A stretch of DNA of 6,263 nt from Bacteroidia bacterium (lineage in GTDB: Bacteria; Bacteroidota; Bacteroidia; Bacteroidales; BM523), in NCBI GenBank assembly GCA_016209245.1, contig JACQWN010000612.1, positions 1-6,263 of the forward strand, written 5' to 3'. Both the position numbers and the translations under genes were made by a program. A model generated the notes under the pieces. It did no database searches and was not told the origin of the DNA. It saw only the letters and a program-made list of their open reading frames with translations. Shown here in pieces: positions 6,201 through 6,263 of this stretch (position 1 is its first letter; every line of letters begins with the position of its first letter).

Positions 6201-6263
6201 CCAATAACTGTCAAATTAACAGCTCCATTATTTCCTCCGTTACAGCTTACATTTGTTTGAGTA
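3254..6263 (-). CDS. SprB-repeat surface protein (adhesin/gliding type), start outside window, ends at an in-frame TAG
   Basis: There are 1002 in-window residues on one open frame that enters at the right edge; the true start and signal peptide lie beyond 6263. TTG at 6214 is an ordinary leucine inside a repeat (N-L-T-V), not a start. The protein is made almost wholly of ~75-residue SprB-type repeats. Each runs roughly VSCNG-x-NDGS-x-x-x-x-V-x-GGT, PYTYLWS, AGTYTVTVTD, NGC and TINEP. The Trp codons lie at 3479, 3704, 3929, 4154, 4379, 4604, 4826, 5051, 5276, 5501, 5723, 5948 and 6173 (lowest base of each), 225 or 222 bp apart. Two Cys per repeat could form one disulfide. The composition (Thr/Ser/Val/Gly-rich, few Lys/Arg) fits an exported beta-sandwich filament, as in SprB-like adhesins of gliding Bacteroidota. 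The frame stops at TAG 3256-3254, where Trp is expected, which removes the sorting domain. The exact role (gliding, attachment, biofilm) is inferred from the family only. Confidence 0.9.
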   Translation of the reverse strand, partial: TQTNVSCNGGNNGAVNLTVIGAVPPYTYLWSNSATTQDINNLTAGTYTVTITDANSCTTTTSVTITQPTALTAFYTQTNVSCNGGNNGSINLTVSGGVSPYTYLWSNSATAQDINSLTAGIYTVTITDSNSCTKTTSVTITQPTALTASCTQTNVSCNGGNDGAINLTVFGGVSPYIYLWSNSATTQDINNLTAGTYTVTVTDANSCTTTTSVTITQPAVIVLTTNSVNASCGSSNGIASVSATGGTSPYTYLWSTGAVTNFIAGIPAGIYTVTVTDSQECNESVSISVNETGGPTLSATSIDVTCYSSCDGSATVTATGGTPPYTYLWSDGQITASADSLCAGSYNVTVTGNDGCSANTSVNISEPSVILINITSTDVSCSGLNDGTASVTASGGTAPYSYLWSTGGTSETETDLSAGTYYITVADAYGCYSTDSVIINEAVAITADITGTDVTCNGADDGSAVVSVSGGTPPYNYLWTTGGTSDTETGLSGSDYSVTVTDFNNCNGTASVTINEPLPITITSNIINASCGGSDGIATVSASGGTSPYSYLWSTGSATNFIAGVPAGVYSVTITDNNGCTNSVIITIGESGGPTVSVTSNDAACYGICDGSATVTATGGTPPYTYLWSTGDTATTANNLCAGSYNVTVTGNDGCEAFGIADINEPAEMNADVTSTDISCNGLNDGTAGVTVTGSVAPYNYLWSTGGTSDTETELAAGAYDVIISDADGCFTSASVTINEPSALSSVISSSNVSCNGGNDGSISLSVSGGTPPYIQQWSAGPSFDPFTDPIPAGVYSVTITDVNGCTATNSVTVTEPSAITITTNAINASCGNSDGIATAATSGGTSPYTYLWSNGSTTNFIAGVPAGIYTITVTDSNGCTESANVAINETGAPAASATSADATCYSICDGSATVTATGGTQPYTYLWSTGDTAVSINNLCAGSYYVTVTGNNGCNAYSAVTINEPELLTITVNVTNASSITATDGSATAVVTGGTAPYTYI
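3257..3706 (-). repeat. super-repeat copy 3, partial (units 12-13, continuing into unit 14)
   Basis: Unit 12 has TNFIAGVPAG, NETGAP and CYSICDG. Unit 13 has LCAGSYYVTVTGNNGC. Unit 14, beyond the TAG, has ITETITDLGVGTYY, which matches the TETDL/TETEL unit of copies 1 and 2. The copy stops there, in its third unit, where the linker and sorting domain begin. Confidence 0.83.
3707..4606 (-). repeat. super-repeat copy 2 (units 8-11)
   Basis: This 900-bp copy has, in order: unit 8 with TNFIAGVPAG, GESGGP and CYGICDG; unit 9 with LCAGSYNVTVTGNDGC and GLNDGT; unit 10 with GGTSDTETELAAG; unit 11 with INASCGNSDGIA. Unit 11 departs from the family in the loop after PY (IQQWSAGPSFDPFTDPIPAG) and is one residue longer there, which explains 900 rather than 897 bp. 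Confidence 0.88.
4607..5503 (-). repeat. super-repeat copy 1 (units 4-7)
   Basis: This 897-bp copy of a four-unit block, counted from the Trp codon of unit 4, has these marks in order. Unit 4: TNFIAGIPAG, NETGGP and CYSSCDG. Unit 5: LCAGSYNVTVTGNDGC and GLNDGT. Unit 6: GGTSETETDLSAG. Unit 7: GGTSDTETGLSG, then INASCGGSDGIA. The same order of marks returns at 4606-3707 and, in part, at 3706-3257. Confidence 0.88.
5611..6263 (-). repeat. near-identical repeat block at the right edge (units 1-3)
   Basis: The plus-strand word gttgagtaattgtaactgaa recurs at 5611, 5836 and 6061, exactly 225 bp apart. Counting by eye, 5611-5835 and 5836-6060 differ at about 22 of 225 positions. The first ~120 bp at 5611 and 6061 differ at only about four. 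These units share TQTNVSCNGGN, NSATTQDINNLTAG-like and TTTTSVTITQPTAL-like wording, unlike the super-repeat units, so they form a younger or more recently homogenised part of the array. Confidence 0.9.

Larger units (their letters stand above)
3257..6263 (-). repeat. tandem array of 225-bp coding repeats (SprB type), 13 units plus a 14th split by TAG
   Basis: The array is most easily followed on the plus strand by the recurring gaccataaat-like block, the complement of YLWS, at 3477, 3702, 4152, 4377, 4602, 5049, 5274, 5499, 5721, 5946 and 6171. Divergent versions lie at 3927 and 4824. The spacing is 225 bp at all but two steps, 4604-4826 and 5501-5723, which are 222 bp. The 14th unit runs into the TAG and continues to about 3150. 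The array goes on beyond the right edge, so the total number of units is unknown. Confidence 0.95.

Noticed and set aside
3254..6263. CRISPR array or non-coding satellite for the regular 225-bp periodicity
   Set aside because: The period is an exact codon multiple and the frame stays open throughout. Differences fall as protein-level variation around fixed Trp, Cys and Gly residues, so it is a coding repeat.

Overview
The window looks like a piece of a Bacteroidota (Bacteroidetes) chromosome. It is AT-rich and lacks clear Shine-Dalgarno sites. It carries a SprB-type repeat surface protein whose last ~80 codons form a type IX secretion (T9SS, Por) C-terminal sorting domain, a phylum-specific export signal. 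The short DUF721 protein is also of the form usual in this phylum. I cannot name a genus.

Layout. Bases 1-188 hold no intact gene: an open stretch ends at 131 and may be the tail of an upstream gene. Bases 189-1019 (+) are the 3' part of an N6-adenine DNA methyltransferase fused to one type I specificity (target-recognition) domain. The catalytic part and any ATG start are missing, so it looks like a restriction-modification remnant. A 66-codon gene of unknown function follows 2 nt later (1022-1222, +). Next is an intact nucleoside diphosphate kinase gene, ndk (1260-1697, +). It converges with no spacer on a minus-strand pair: a PAP2-family membrane phosphatase (2764-1985) overlapping by ATGA a DUF721/DciA-like gene (1988-1698). 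From 2861 to the right edge, all on the minus strand, lies the 3' portion of a giant SprB-repeat surface protein whose start is outside the window.

The main observations concern the repeat protein. (1) The frame is open for about 3 kb and then meets one in-frame TAG at 3256-3254. This is exactly where every other repeat has its invariant Trp (TGG). The same frame then runs on through the rest of that repeat and a well-preserved sorting domain. A single G-to-A transition has therefore cut the export signal from the protein, unless it is a sequence error. (2) The ~75-residue repeats have a second-level period: units 4-7, 8-11 and 12-14 are successive copies of a four-unit, ~900-bp super-repeat. 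(3) One domain per super-repeat carries an extra pair of cysteines that appear and disappear together, suggesting a second disulfide every ~300 residues. (4) The units nearest the right edge are a separate, recently homogenised block.

Ndk and the DciA-like protein are housekeeping functions (nucleotide balance and, by family, replicative helicase loading). The PAP2 enzyme probably acts on lipid phosphates at the envelope. The repeat protein would be an exported adhesin or gliding-type surface filament. I see no CRISPR array, tRNA, rRNA, insertion sequence or clearly new defence system.
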